Source: Achromobacter mucicolens
GTDB lineage: Bacteria; Pseudomonadota; Gammaproteobacteria; Burkholderiales; Burkholderiaceae_B
Reading direction: 5' to 3'
NCBI RefSeq assembly: GCF_902859725.1
Contig: NZ_CADIJP010000002.1
Span: 1 to 64,000, forward strand
Length of the DNA stretch: 64,000 bases
Both the position numbers and the translations under genes were made by a program. A model generated the notes under the pieces. It saw only the letters and a program-made list of their open reading frames with translations, ran no database searches and was not told where the DNA came from. How positions within the stretch are numbered: position 1 is the stretch's first letter; the number at the start of each line of letters is the position of its first letter. Positions 18,217 through 28,664 of the stretch are shown here, piece after piece.

Positions 18217-19344
18217 TCAGTCCTGCCCGGATGGCGGCGCCAGGTCCGGCGGCAGCTTGCGCAGCGTGGCGGGCGTGCGCGACAGCTTGATGGGCGATCC
18301 CACGCCCTTGTAGTCGCCCTGTTCCAGCACCATGCCGCGGTGCAGGGTGTGTGGATGGGCGAGCGCCTGGTCCACCGTCTGCACGGCCGCGGCAGGCACA
18401 CCGGCGCGCAGCAGCTGGTCCGCTAGCGTGGCCGCCTCATGGCGGGCCAGCAGGTCGGCAAGGTCATCGCGCAGTGCCTGGCGGTTGCGCAGGCGGTCCG
18501 CGTTGGTGGCGTAGCGCGGGTCCTCGGACAGCGCGGGGGCATCCAGCGTTCGGGCCAGCATTGCAAACTGGCGGTTGTTGCCGACGGCCAGGAAGATCGG
18601 GCCGCTCGCGGTGGGCAGCGTTTCGTAGGGGGCGATGTTGGGGTGCGCATTGCCGCTGCGCTGCGGCACCTTGCCGCTGTAGAAGTAGTTCGGCGCATGC
18701 GGGTGCAGCAGCGACAGCGCGCAGTCGTACAGCGTGATGTCCAGGAATTGACCCAGCCCGCTGCGCGTGCGCTCATTGAGCGCCAGCAGGATGGCCACGG
18801 CCGCGTTCAGGCCCGTCACCATGTCCACGACCGGCAGTCCCACCCGGGTTGCCTCGCCGTCCGCCTCGCCGTTCACGCTCATCAGGCCGCACATGGCCTG
18901 CGCGCAGGCGTCGTAACCCGGCAGGCCGCCCAGCGGGCCATCCGAGCCGAAGCCGCTGACACGGCAATGGATGAGCGCGGGGAAGGCCTGCTTCAGGTCG
19001 TCGTAGCCCAGGCCCCACTTTTCCAGCGTGCCAGGCTTGAAGTTCTCGACCAGCACGTCGGCGTCGGCCAGCAGGTGGCGCAACAGTTCCTGGCCCGCGG
19101 CCTGCGACAGGTCCAAGGTCATGCCGTCCTTGTTGCGGTTCACGCCGACGAAATACGAGGCGGTCTCGCCCAGGAAGGGCGGGCCCCAGCCGCGCGTCTC
19201 GTCGCCGCCGGGCGGCTCGATCTTCAGCACGTCGGCGCCGTGGTCGGCCAGGATCTGGGTGCAGTACGGGCCGCCCAGCACGCGCGACAGATCGATCACC
19301 TTGCAGCCCGCGAGGGCGCCGGCATTGGGTAGGGTTTGGGCCAT
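18217..19344 (-). CDS. CaiB/BaiF (class III) CoA-transferase
   Basis: 375 residues from ATG 19344 (MAQTLPNAGALAG). Transfers CoA between a donor acyl-CoA and a carboxylic acid acceptor. Seen: KVIDLSRVLGGPYCTQILADHGADV, KIEPPGGDETRGWGPPF, NFKPGTLEKWGLGYDDL, and the segment GLPGYDACAQAMCGLM that carries the catalytic Asp. Fourteen bases behind the Bug gene and in one operon with an acyl-CoA dehydrogenase. The set suggests that an imported acid is CoA-activated and then oxidised; the substrate is unknown. Confidence 0.9.
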   Translation of the reverse strand: MAQTLPNAGALAGCKVIDLSRVLGGPYCTQILADHGADVLKIEPPGGDETRGWGPPFLGETASYFVGVNRNKDGMTLDLSQAAGQELLRHLLADADVLVENFKPGTLEKWGLGYDDLKQAFPALIHCRVSGFGSDGPLGGLPGYDACAQAMCGLMSVNGEADGEATRVGLPVVDMVTGLNAAVAILLALNERTRSGLGQFLDITLYDCALSLLHPHAPNYFYSGKVPQRSGNAHPNIAPYETLPTASGPIFLAVGNNRQFAMLARTLDAPALSEDPRYATNADRLRNRQALRDDLADLLARHEAATLADQLLRAGVPAAAVQTVDQALAHPHTLHRGMVLEQGDYKGVGSPIKLSRTPATLRKLPPDLAPPSGQD

Positions 19345-19358
19345 GGCTATGCTTCGCG

Positions 19359-20336
19359 TCAGTCGATGGAAACGTTGGCGCTCTGGATCAGTTCGCGCCA
19401 CTTGGGGACTTCGGTGGTGATGAAGCTGGACAGGCCCTGCGGCGTCTTGTCCTGCGCCTCGACGATGCCCTGCATGCGCAGCGTCTGCTCGATCGTGGGA
19501 TCGGCGAGGGCGGTCTTGAAGGCCTGGTTCAGCGTGTTCACCACATCGGCGGGCGTGTCCTTGGGGGCGACGATGCCGAAGAAGACGCTGACGTCATAGC
19601 CTTTCAGGCCTTGCTCGGACAGCGTGGGCAGGTCGGGCAGCGCATCCGAACGCTGGGCGCTGGCCAGCCCGATGGGGCGCAGCTTGCCCGCCTTGATGTA
19701 GGGCAGCGCGGTCAGGATGTCGGTGAACGACATCGACACCTGTCCGCCCAGCAGGTCGTTCAGCGCGGGTCCAGTGCCCTTGTACGGGATGTGCATGATC
19801 TTGGTGCCGGCCATGCGGTTGAACAGGATGCCGGCCAGGTGCGACGACGCGCCATTGCCGGACGAGGCGTAGCTCAGCTTGTCCGGGTTCTTCTGGGCGT
19901 AGGCGATCAGTTCCTGCAGGTTGTTGGCGGGCACCGACGGGTTCACCACCAGGATGTTGGGCAGGTGGCCGATGCGGATGATGGGCGCGAAGCTGGTCTC
20001 GGGGTTGTAGTTCTGCTTCTTGTACAGGCTAACGTTGATGGCCAGCGGGCCGGACGTGCCGAACAGGATGGTGTAGCCGTCGGGTTTGGCCGAGGCGACA
20101 TATTCGGAGCCGATGTTGCCGCCCGCGCCACTGCGGTTTTCGACGATGACGTTCTGCTTGAGCGGTTCGCGCAGCTTTTCGGCCAGGCGGCGCGCCAGCG
20201 CGTCGGTGGGGCCGCCTGGCGGAAAGGGCACCACCAGCGTGACCGGCCGGGCCGTGGGGAAGGCGTCTGCCGCCACGACGGGCGTGGCGGCGATGGCGGC
20301 GGCCGCCAGGAACAGAGGGGCAAAATAGCGCTTCAT
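19359..20336 (-). CDS. Bug (TctC) family substrate-binding receptor
   Basis: 325 residues from ATG 20336 (MKRYFAPLFLAAAA), with a signal peptide ending near VVAADA. Mature part shows RPVTLVVPFPPGGPTDALARRL, VENRSGAGGNIGSEYVA, IPYKGTGPALNDLLGGQV and family spacing throughout. Middle gene of a three-gene operon (acyl-CoA dehydrogenase, this receptor, CoA-transferase), so it probably delivers the acid that the neighbouring enzymes process. No membrane components are nearby. Confidence 0.92.
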   Translation of the reverse strand: MKRYFAPLFLAAAAIAATPVVAADAFPTARPVTLVVPFPPGGPTDALARRLAEKLREPLKQNVIVENRSGAGGNIGSEYVASAKPDGYTILFGTSGPLAINVSLYKKQNYNPETSFAPIIRIGHLPNILVVNPSVPANNLQELIAYAQKNPDKLSYASSGNGASSHLAGILFNRMAGTKIMHIPYKGTGPALNDLLGGQVSMSFTDILTALPYIKAGKLRPIGLASAQRSDALPDLPTLSEQGLKGYDVSVFFGIVAPKDTPADVVNTLNQAFKTALADPTIEQTLRMQGIVEAQDKTPQGLSSFITTEVPKWRELIQSANVSID

Positions 20337-20406
20337 GTGTGTCTCCAGTGGATGACGCGCCGGCTGTGCCGCCGGCGTCGGGTTGCAGCGAAAGCCCTGA
20401 CAGGTG

Positions 20407-22161
20407 CTACAGCGCGTAGTGCAGGATGGCCTGGCAGGCCGCGCTTTCGTCAGGCGGGATGGCGTAGGGGTCGCGCGGCGCCAGGCGGTGCAGCAGCACC
20501 TGGTTGGCCAGCCGTGCGCGGGTTTCCAATCCCGCGCCGGTGGCTTCCCACCGCAGCGCGGCCATGGATACGGCGTGATAAAGCAGCGACGCGGCCTGGC
20601 GGGCCAGCTGCGCATGGTCGCCCTGCGCGGCGTGTTCCGCCAGCGCATAGGTCTTTTCCAGGGCGCTGGCCTGCATGCCGGCCAGCTCGGGCGGGCAGGG
20701 CGCGCCGTCCGCCAGCAGGCGGTCGATGTGGCTGCGCAGCGCCGGCAGTGAGTTTTCTTTCTTGATGGCGCGCAGCACGTCCAGCGCGACGATGTTGCTG
20801 GTGCCTTCCCAGATCGAGCCCAGATGCGCGTCGCGCACCAGGCGCGGCTCGGTCCATTCCTCGATATAGCCGCAGCCGCCGCGCACTTCCATCGCGTCGC
20901 CGGTGACCTTGCGCGCGTCGCGGCACGCGCGGAACTTGATCAGCGGCGTCAGGATCCGGGCCAGCGCGGGGTCGGCCGCGCCCTGGTCGGCATCGGCCAG
21001 CGCACGCGCCGTCTGGAACATGACGCTGCGCGCCTGTTCCGCCCACACGATCATCTTGACCAGCTGGCGCTGCATGAGCGGCATGTCGATCAGGCGCTTG
21101 CCGAACGCGCGGCGGTGCTGCGACACGTAGATGGCCTCGGTGACCGCGCGGCGCATCAGGCCCGCGGCGCGCATGCCGTTGGACAGGCGCGAGTTGTTGA
21201 TCATGTCGGCCATGTGCTTGAAGCCGCGGCCGCGTTCACCGACCAGCCAGGCGACGGCGCCCTCCAGGCGGATCTCGCCGCTGGCCATCGAGCGCGTGCC
21301 CAGCTTGTCCTTCAGGCGCAGGATGCGGTAGTGGTTGTGCGTGCCGTCGGCCAGGTCGCGCGGCAGCAGAAAGAGCGACACGCCCTTCAGTCCCGAGACC
21401 GGTTCGCTACGCGCCAGCACCATCGCAAAACCGGCGTCAGGGTTCGAGCAGAACCACTTGTCGCCGTGGATGCGCCAGGTGCCGTCATCCTGCTGCTGGG
21501 CCGTGACCTCGGTGGCGCTGACGTCCGAGCCCGCGCCCTGTTCGGTCATGAACATGGCGCCTTGGCGCAGCGTGTCGAAATCCTGCGAAGTCACCTGCGG
21601 CAACACGCGCTCGACCAGCGCGGGATCGCCGAACTTGCGCAGGGTGCGCGCCAGCGAGTCGGTCATGCTGACGGGGCAGCACAAGCCGAATTCGGCCTGC
21701 ACGAAAAGATGGCTGAGCGCGTACTTGGCCGCGGCGGGCATGGGCTCGGGCCAGCCCAGCACGCCGCCCCGGTGGGACAGCGCCGCCAGGCCGAACTCGC
21801 TGTAGGCCAGGCGTTCAAGTTCGACGTACGCGGGATGCTTGTCGATGCGCGATTCGTCCGTGCCGGCGCGGCTGCGCACCGATAGCGTGGGCGGGTGCTT
21901 GTCGGCGACCGACGCCAGTTCGTCCATGACGCCGCCGGCCAGTTCGCCAAGCCGGCTCAGATGCGGCAGCAGATGCGCATGCAGCTCGGCCGGCAGGTAG
22001 CGTCGGCTCAGCGCCTCGGCGTAGGGGTCGGCATCGAACAGGTTCAGCCCCCGGGAGTCCGGTACGGGCGTGGCGGTGGCGGCAACAGGCAAGACGGGCG
22101 TATCCATGGCGGCATCCGGGTCGGGACGGGGAGATGCCCTATGTTGCGGGGGTTGATTCAT
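20407..22161 (-). CDS. AidB-like acyl-CoA dehydrogenase
   Basis: 584-residue FAD enzyme of the acyl-CoA dehydrogenase superfamily. The N-terminal extension and the motifs PVSMTDSLARTLRKFG, GAMFMTEQGAGSDVSATEV, GTRSMASGEI, SRLSNGMRAAGLMRRA and GGCGYIEEWTEPRLVRDA match the AidB/isovaleryl-like branch. E. coli AidB is DNA-associated and linked to alkylation stress, but here the operon with a Bug receptor and a CoA-transferase makes a catabolic role on an acyl-CoA at least as likely. Start ATG 22161; M19 is an alternative. First gene of the operon, divergent from a LysR gene. Confidence 0.87.
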   Translation of the reverse strand: MNQPPQHRASPRPDPDAAMDTPVLPVAATATPVPDSRGLNLFDADPYAEALSRRYLPAELHAHLLPHLSRLGELAGGVMDELASVADKHPPTLSVRSRAGTDESRIDKHPAYVELERLAYSEFGLAALSHRGGVLGWPEPMPAAAKYALSHLFVQAEFGLCCPVSMTDSLARTLRKFGDPALVERVLPQVTSQDFDTLRQGAMFMTEQGAGSDVSATEVTAQQQDDGTWRIHGDKWFCSNPDAGFAMVLARSEPVSGLKGVSLFLLPRDLADGTHNHYRILRLKDKLGTRSMASGEIRLEGAVAWLVGERGRGFKHMADMINNSRLSNGMRAAGLMRRAVTEAIYVSQHRRAFGKRLIDMPLMQRQLVKMIVWAEQARSVMFQTARALADADQGAADPALARILTPLIKFRACRDARKVTGDAMEVRGGCGYIEEWTEPRLVRDAHLGSIWEGTSNIVALDVLRAIKKENSLPALRSHIDRLLADGAPCPPELAGMQASALEKTYALAEHAAQGDHAQLARQAASLLYHAVSMAALRWEATGAGLETRARLANQVLLHRLAPRDPYAIPPDESAACQAILHYAL

Positions 22162-22177
22162 CTACTCAAATACTGTT

Positions 22178-22191
22178 TTGATGTAGATCAA
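22178..22191. promoter_or_regulatory. Candidate LysR operator
   Basis: TTGAT-GTAG-ATCAA dyad, fitting the LysR T-N11-A pattern, in the AT-rich 67-base gap between the dehydrogenase operon and its divergent LysR gene. Confidence 0.5.
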
Positions 22192-22228
22192 TCCAAAATA
22201 AATATAGATATACCCAAAGGAGGGACGC

Positions 22229-23140
22229 ATGGATCTCGAACCGCGTCTGCTGCGCTACTTCATCGCCGTGGCCGAAGAGCGCCATTTCAGCCGGGCGGCG
22301 GCGCGCCTGCATATTTCACAGCCGCCACTCAGCTACGCGATCCGCCAACTGGAAGAGAACATCGGCGCGCGCCTGCTGGCCCGCACCAGCCGGCACGTCG
22401 AACTGACCGACGCCGGCCAGGCGCTGTACCACGAAGCGGTGATCCTGCTGCGCCAAGCCGAGGAGGTCCGCATGCTGGTGCGCCAGGTGGACGCGGGCCT
22501 GCGCGGCCGGCTGCGCATCGGCTTCGTGGGGTCCATGCTGTATCGCGGACTGCCCGCGCTCTTGAACGTCATGCGCAAGGAATTGCCCGACGTGGAACAC
22601 GTGCTGACCGAACTGAATTCGCACGACCAGATCGAGGCGGTGCGGCGCGGCGAGCAGGACCTGGGCTTCATCCATGCCAATCCGGTGCCTGAAGGCGTGC
22701 AGGCGCGCGACCTGATGGCCGAGCCCTTCGTGGTGTGCCTGCCCGACGCGCATCCGCTGGCAGATCGCCAGACCCTGCGGCTGACAGAACTGGCGCGGGA
22801 CGATTTCGTCTTTTTTGCGCGCGCGGCGTCGCCCAGCTATTACGAGACGGTATTGGCGATGTGCGTGTCGGCCGGCTTCATGCCGGCGATCCGGCACGAG
22901 GTGCGCCACTGGCTGAGCGTGGCCTCGCTGGTGTCGCAGGGTTTGGGGGTGTCGATCGTGCCGGCCTGCCTGTCGCGCAGCGGGCTGGCGGGCACGCGGT
23001 TCATCGCGTTCGAGCACGAGGCGCGATCGATCAGCCAGGTGATCTGGCCGGATGCGGCGCGCTCGCCCTTGCAGGAGCGCGCGGTGGCGCTGGTGGCGCA
23101 GGCGTTTGCGCCGTTACAACCCGCCCCTGCAAGGGCCTGA
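22229..23140 (+). CDS. LysR-family transcriptional regulator
   Basis: 303 residues. DNA-binding domain RLLRYFIAVAEERHFSRAAARLHISQPPLSYAIRQLEENIG-type (residues 4-45) followed by an effector domain, resembling the BenM/CatR-like branch (LEPRLLRYFIAVAEE). A near-consensus ribosome site AAAGGAGGGACGC precedes ATG 22229. Divergent from the dehydrogenase/Bug/CoA-transferase operon with a LysR-type site between, so local control is likely. It ends three bases from the convergent purU stop. Confidence 0.92.
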   Translation: MDLEPRLLRYFIAVAEERHFSRAAARLHISQPPLSYAIRQLEENIGARLLARTSRHVELTDAGQALYHEAVILLRQAEEVRMLVRQVDAGLRGRLRIGFVGSMLYRGLPALLNVMRKELPDVEHVLTELNSHDQIEAVRRGEQDLGFIHANPVPEGVQARDLMAEPFVVCLPDAHPLADRQTLRLTELARDDFVFFARAASPSYYETVLAMCVSAGFMPAIRHEVRHWLSVASLVSQGLGVSIVPACLSRSGLAGTRFIAFEHEARSISQVIWPDAARSPLQERAVALVAQAFAPLQPAPARA

Positions 23141-23143
23141 GGA

Positions 23144-23998
23144 TCAGCGGAACACGACGGTCTTGTTGCGGTTCAGGAGGATGCGGTGTTCGACGTGGCT
23201 GCGCACCGCGCGCGAGAGCACCAGGGATTCGATGTCGCTGCCCACCTGGGTCAGGTCCTGCGCCGTCATTGTGTGGTCGACGCGTTCGATGTCCTGATCG
23301 ATGATCGGGCCTTCGTCCAGGTCCGACGTCACGTAGTGAGCCGTGGCGCCAATGATCTTCACGCCGCGCGCATGCGCCTGGTGGTAAGGGCGCGCGCCCT
23401 TGAAGCTGGGCAGGAAGCTGTGGTGAATGTTGATCGCGCGGCCGGTCAGGGCGCGGCACATGTCGGCCGACAGGATCTGCATGTAGCGGGCCAGCACGAC
23501 CAGGTCGATGTTTGCCTCGTCGACGATCTTGAGCACCTGCTTTTCCTGTTCCAACTTGGTGTCGGGCGTGACCGGCAGGTAGTGGAACGGAATGTTGTAG
23601 GTCGCGGCCAGGCTGGCGTAGTCGTTGTGGTTCGAGACGATGGCCGCCACTTCGGCATGCAGATGGCCGCTGTGCACGCGGAACAGCAGGTCGTTCAGGC
23701 AGTGGCCCTGCTTGCTGACCATGATGAGCAGGCGCTCCTTGCGGCGCGCGTCGTGCAGCTTGAGCTCCATGCCGTAGTCGGCGGACATCGCGTCCAGGCG
23801 GGCGCGCAGGTCGTCGGCGGACGCGCTGACCGGCAGGTCGAAGTGCACGCGCAGGAAGAAGCGGCCCGTCTCTTCGTCGCCGAACTGCTGCGAATCCAGG
23901 ATGTTGCAACCCAGTTCGAACAACAGGCCGCTGACGCGGTAGACGATGCCGGTGCGGTCGGGGCAGGACAGGGTCAGGATGTAGTCGTTGTGCTGCAT
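23144..23998 (-). CDS. purU: Formyltetrahydrofolate deformylase
   Basis: Hydrolyses 10-formyl-THF to formate and THF, balancing one-carbon pools and feeding formate to PurT. 284 residues: N-terminal ACT domain (about 5-85; YILTLSCPDRTGIVYRVSG), C-terminal formyltransferase fold with NIHHSFLPSFKGARPYHQA and the catalytic Asp in VTSDLDEGPIIDQD. No linker or fusion. It shares strand with the three flavin/oxidase genes upstream, 40 bases from the first. Confidence 0.95.
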   Translation of the reverse strand: MQHNDYILTLSCPDRTGIVYRVSGLLFELGCNILDSQQFGDEETGRFFLRVHFDLPVSASADDLRARLDAMSADYGMELKLHDARRKERLLIMVSKQGHCLNDLLFRVHSGHLHAEVAAIVSNHNDYASLAATYNIPFHYLPVTPDTKLEQEKQVLKIVDEANIDLVVLARYMQILSADMCRALTGRAINIHHSFLPSFKGARPYHQAHARGVKIIGATAHYVTSDLDEGPIIDQDIERVDHTMTAQDLTQVGSDIESLVLSRAVRSHVEHRILLNRNKTVVFR

Positions 23999-24038
23999 GG
24001 CAGGAATGGCTGAATGAGAAAAAAGGAAGCGGGCGGGG

Positions 24039-25669
<1,631 letters not shown>

Positions 25670-25738
25670 GCAATAGACAGTTCGGTCGGGCGCAGGAGGC
25701 GCCCGGCGGATGGACGCCCCGCGTCGGGGCGCCCCGTA

Positions 25739-26368
25739 TCAGGGAGACAGGCGTTCGATTTTCCAGCCCGCCCCGTCCGCCACGTAGCGCAGGCGGTCGT
25801 GCAGGCGGGACGGGCGGCCCTGCCAGAATTCAAAGGCCGTGGGCTTGAGGCGATAGCCGCCCCAGTGCGGCGGACGCGGCGGCTGTTCGCCGAAACGCTC
25901 GCGGAATTCCTTTTCGCGAGCTTCCAGCTCTTCACGGGTGATGGGCTGGCTCTGGCGCGAAGCCCAGGCGCCGATGCGCGAGCCGGCCGGGCGGCTGTGA
26001 TAGTAGGCGTCCGACTCTTCGGCCGCCACCTTTTCGACCACGCCCTCGATGCGGACCTGGCGTTCCAGCGGCTGCCAGAAGAACAGCAGGCTGGCGCGGG
26101 GCTCGGCTTGCAGGTCCAGGCCCTTGCGCGATTCGTAATTGGTGAAGAACGTGAAACCCTGCTCGTCGAACCCCTTGATGAGGACGATGCGGGCGCTGGG
26201 CTGGCCGCTGGCGTCCACGGTGGCCAGGGTCATGGCGTTGGGTTCGGGCACCTTGGCGGCCAGGGCCTCGTCGAACCAACGGGTGAATTGCTCGAATGGC
26301 GAGGAGGCTGCCTGGCTTTCCAGCAGCACATTCTTTTCGTAGCTTTGACGCAGATCAGAGACGGACAT
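25739..26368 (-). CDS. pdxH: Pyridoxamine/pyridoxine 5'-phosphate oxidase
   Basis: FMN enzyme making pyridoxal 5'-phosphate. 209 residues. Seen: [13 protein letters not shown] at the start (family N-terminus), [25 protein letters not shown], the RVEG-like [10 protein letters not shown] strand, [13 protein letters not shown] and the C-terminal [19 protein letters not shown] signature with RLHDR. All regions are intact. Gene end lies 69 bases from the flavin reductase start; a short GC hairpin (25715-25731) without a T-run lies between. Confidence 0.95.
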   Translation of the reverse strand: MSVSDLRQSYEKNVLLESQAASSPFEQFTRWFDEALAAKVPEPNAMTLATVDASGQPSARIVLIKGFDEQGFTFFTNYESRKGLDLQAEPRASLLFFWQPLERQVRIEGVVEKVAAEESDAYYHSRPAGSRIGAWASRQSQPITREELEAREKEFRERFGEQPPRPPHWGGYRLKPTAFEFWQGRPSRLHDRLRYVADGAGWKIERLSP

Positions 26369-26484
26369 GGTCTTGGGGGTTCAGCGTTGATAACACGGAG
26401 TTTATACCGCCTGGGAGACCGGCCCCTCATTGACCCCGCGCAGGCCCCGGACAAGTTTGCCGCCTCCAGCCGCGGGGGGGCGCG

Positions 26485-27141
26485 TCAGGGGCCCTCGGGC
26501 AGCGGGTGGCCATCCAGCTCCAGCCGGCGGGCAATTGCGTCGAGCCGGGCATCGTGGATGCCGGCGGACCGCAAGGCCTGGGCCGTCTGCACCACGTAAT
26601 CCGTGCAGGGACCGTAGCGTCCCGCCGCTCGGCGCACGATGGCCAGCAGTTCCGCCTCGGGCAGGGCCCGGATATAGGCGGGATTGTCGCGGTTCATGAT
26701 GAAGACCAGCGCCCGGACGACGCCTTCGTCCGTGGCGCAGTTGATCCAGCGGGGCAGATAGGCGCCGGTGGACATCTCGCGCTCCCAGAGGGCGGGAAAG
26801 TAATGGGGGACCTGTTCGCCGGCCAGGCGGTACACCACGCCCCGGCAGGAACCGCCGCGGTCCAGGCCGAACACCAGTCCCGGGCACTCGGGCGTGCCCC
26901 GGTTCACCCGCGACCACAGGCAAAGCGCCCGGTGGTGGCCGCGCAGCGTGGCCAGGCGGCGTTCCATGAAGTCGAAATCCGGGCGCCAGATAAGCGATCC
27001 GTACCCGAATACCCATACATCTTCCCCAGCCGGCCAGTGCCGCAGCGCGTCGTCGAGCGAGGCTTGCCGTTCCTCGGGCGTCCAGAGCCGGAAGGGCAGC
27101 GTGGCGCCGGAGAGGTCAGAGTGGGATGACTGCTTGTTCAC
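26485..27141 (-). CDS. ChaC-like gamma-glutamylcyclotransferase
   Basis: 218 residues. Cleaves gamma-glutamyl peptides (in ChaC, glutathione) to 5-oxoproline. Seen: VWVFGYGSLIWRPDFDF (the YGSL substrate loop), RGVVYRLAGE, and the acidic WEREMSTGAYLPRW that holds the catalytic Glu. Starts at GTG 27141, two bases after the MFS stop; no ATG lies before the YGSL motif. Probably co-transcribed with the MFS carrier. The window also encodes Ggt, so two separate glutathione-breaking activities are present. Confidence 0.88.
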   Translation of the reverse strand: MNKQSSHSDLSGATLPFRLWTPEERQASLDDALRHWPAGEDVWVFGYGSLIWRPDFDFMERRLATLRGHHRALCLWSRVNRGTPECPGLVFGLDRGGSCRGVVYRLAGEQVPHYFPALWEREMSTGAYLPRWINCATDEGVVRALVFIMNRDNPAYIRALPEAELLAIVRRAAGRYGPCTDYVVQTAQALRSAGIHDARLDAIARRLELDGHPLPEGP

Positions 27142-27143
27142 GA

Positions 27144-28352
27144 CTACGTATTCCGTTCAGACTCGTGCGGAGGGTTGCGATTGGCCCAGCCCCCGGCCAT
27201 CAGCGCCACGGAGTAGGCCCAGAAAAGCGGGGCAACGCCAATTACCGCACCCAGCGCCCCGAAGGTCAACGGCAGGGAGACCTGCGAACCGTTGATGAGC
27301 GCCATGCGCAGGCCCACTGCCTCGGCCGCGCGGCCGGGGGGCGAGTGCTGGTGCAGCAGGGCCAGCATGCTGGGCTGACAGCAGCCCAGGGCCAGGCCCA
27401 GGATGAAAGACAGCACGATCAGGACGGTAACGTCGGTGAACAGCGGGTAAAGCATGAAATCGATGGCCGCGGTCGCCATCGCCACGCGCACCAGGGTCCA
27501 GGACCGGACCCTGCGCTGGATAAGGGGCAGAATCAGGCGGATGACGAACGTTGCCGCCGCGAAGGAAGCAAGAATGAGGCCGATGGTGGTGGCGGACAGA
27601 CCGATCGCCACGCCGAAAATCGGCACGACGAACAGATGGGTGTCCCAGGCGCCGGACAAAATCGTGTTGACCATGAGAATGCGGCGCAGCGCGGGCACGG
27701 CCAGCAATTCGGTCACGCGGCGGCGCTGGGCCTCGCGCACGCCGGTGATGGCCGCATCCACGGCCTTCAATTGATGACGCAGGCTGTACAGGCCGACCGC
27801 CGACAACAGCGGGCCGACCGCCAGAAGGCCGAATGCCGTCCGCGTGCCCAGGTGGTCGATCGCCAGTCCGGCAATCAGCGGGCCAGAGAAGCCCGACCCG
27901 GCCAGCGCCAGTGACATGAAGGAGAAGTTGCGCAGCCGCTGCTCGGGCTCGGCGTGCCCCAGCAGATCCTGTGTGGCCACCTGGTGCAGCATGAAGCCGA
28001 TCCCGATGGCGCAGGACGCCACCAACAGCGCGGACTGGGTTTGCGAGATAGAGGGCAGTAGCGTGCCGAAAGCGACCAAAGTCGTGCCGATGACGAGCGG
28101 ACGCACGATGCCGACGCGGTCCACCCAGCGTCCCGCGCGCACCGAGAACAGCATCGGCAGCACCGCAAACACGGCGACCAGCGTGCCGACCGTGAACGTG
28201 GACAGTCCCATCTGCAGCGCCGTCAGGGAAACGGTGATCCGTCCCCCGGTCAGCGCCACATGATTCATCATTGCCAGCAGGCACAAAAGCACCGCCCCGG
28301 AAAATTCCGGGGAACTGGATGGCGAGGAGGGGGATCTGTTGGAGGTAGACAC
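27144..28352 (-). CDS. MFS transporter
   Basis: 402-residue major facilitator with twelve predicted helices. Seen: the loop 2-3 motif RAGRWVDRVGIVRPL (GxxxDRxGRR-like), a central break with basic residues (VREAQRRRVTELL), and a repeated second half. The substrate is unknown; length and loop fit a 12-helix efflux or uptake carrier. Initiation is at GTG 28352, chosen because no ATG precedes the first helix. The downstream ChaC-like gene follows after two bases. Confidence 0.87.
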   Translation of the reverse strand: MSTSNRSPSSPSSSPEFSGAVLLCLLAMMNHVALTGGRITVSLTALQMGLSTFTVGTLVAVFAVLPMLFSVRAGRWVDRVGIVRPLVIGTTLVAFGTLLPSISQTQSALLVASCAIGIGFMLHQVATQDLLGHAEPEQRLRNFSFMSLALAGSGFSGPLIAGLAIDHLGTRTAFGLLAVGPLLSAVGLYSLRHQLKAVDAAITGVREAQRRRVTELLAVPALRRILMVNTILSGAWDTHLFVVPIFGVAIGLSATTIGLILASFAAATFVIRLILPLIQRRVRSWTLVRVAMATAAIDFMLYPLFTDVTVLIVLSFILGLALGCCQPSMLALLHQHSPPGRAAEAVGLRMALINGSQVSLPLTFGALGAVIGVAPLFWAYSVALMAGGWANRNPPHESERNT

Positions 28353-28664
28353 GGCTTAACTGCATTCATTCTGTTCGTAACATCCGTCTATGTCGAGGCG
28401 ACGCTTTTTTGCGCTGCGTCATGGGGTGACTAGTCACTCTGCGGAGTTAACAGTCTCTAGCGGACAAGTCCCGCGCTTATTCGGCAAGATGACGGCACGT
28501 TCAAGGCAGGTGCGGTAAAACGGTTCCGCAACCTCCCAGGGATCGTTGTATCGTTCACGCAACGGAACCCTCCGCACGGTGCAATCCGTCTCTGGTTTTC
28601 GCCGCTTTTTTGCCGTATTACCGGCGCCGCAGATGGCGCCCGCCGTTCCCATCGTCCAGGTTCA
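28353..28664. other. Non-coding divergent gap between MFS and macA-like genes
   Basis: 312 bases with no convincing gene. It holds a 12-base palindrome (28426-28437) and a larger imperfect dyad: GTGCGG (28511-28516) and GGTTCCG (28523-28529) pair with CGGAACC (28564-28570) and CCGCAC (28573-28578). A minus-strand reading frame here has poor start context and no recognisable features. Confidence 0.6.
28426..28437. promoter_or_regulatory. 12-base palindrome, candidate operator
   Basis: GTGACTAGTCAC is a perfect inverted repeat in the MFS/efflux divergent gap, of the type bound by TetR- or MarR-like repressors. No such regulator gene is adjacent. Confidence 0.4.

Noticed and set aside
25715-25731. 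GC hairpin after pdxH as terminator
   Set aside because: CGCCCC/GGGGCG stem has no following T-run on either strand, so it is not called.
26369-26484. Possible PLP-related leader or riboswitch ahead of pdxH
   Set aside because: No recognisable conserved fold or motif seen in this 116-base gap.
28434-28652. 72-codon minus-strand frame in the MFS/macA gap
   Set aside because: Poor start context, no domains, and it spans the nested dyad; more likely regulatory DNA.
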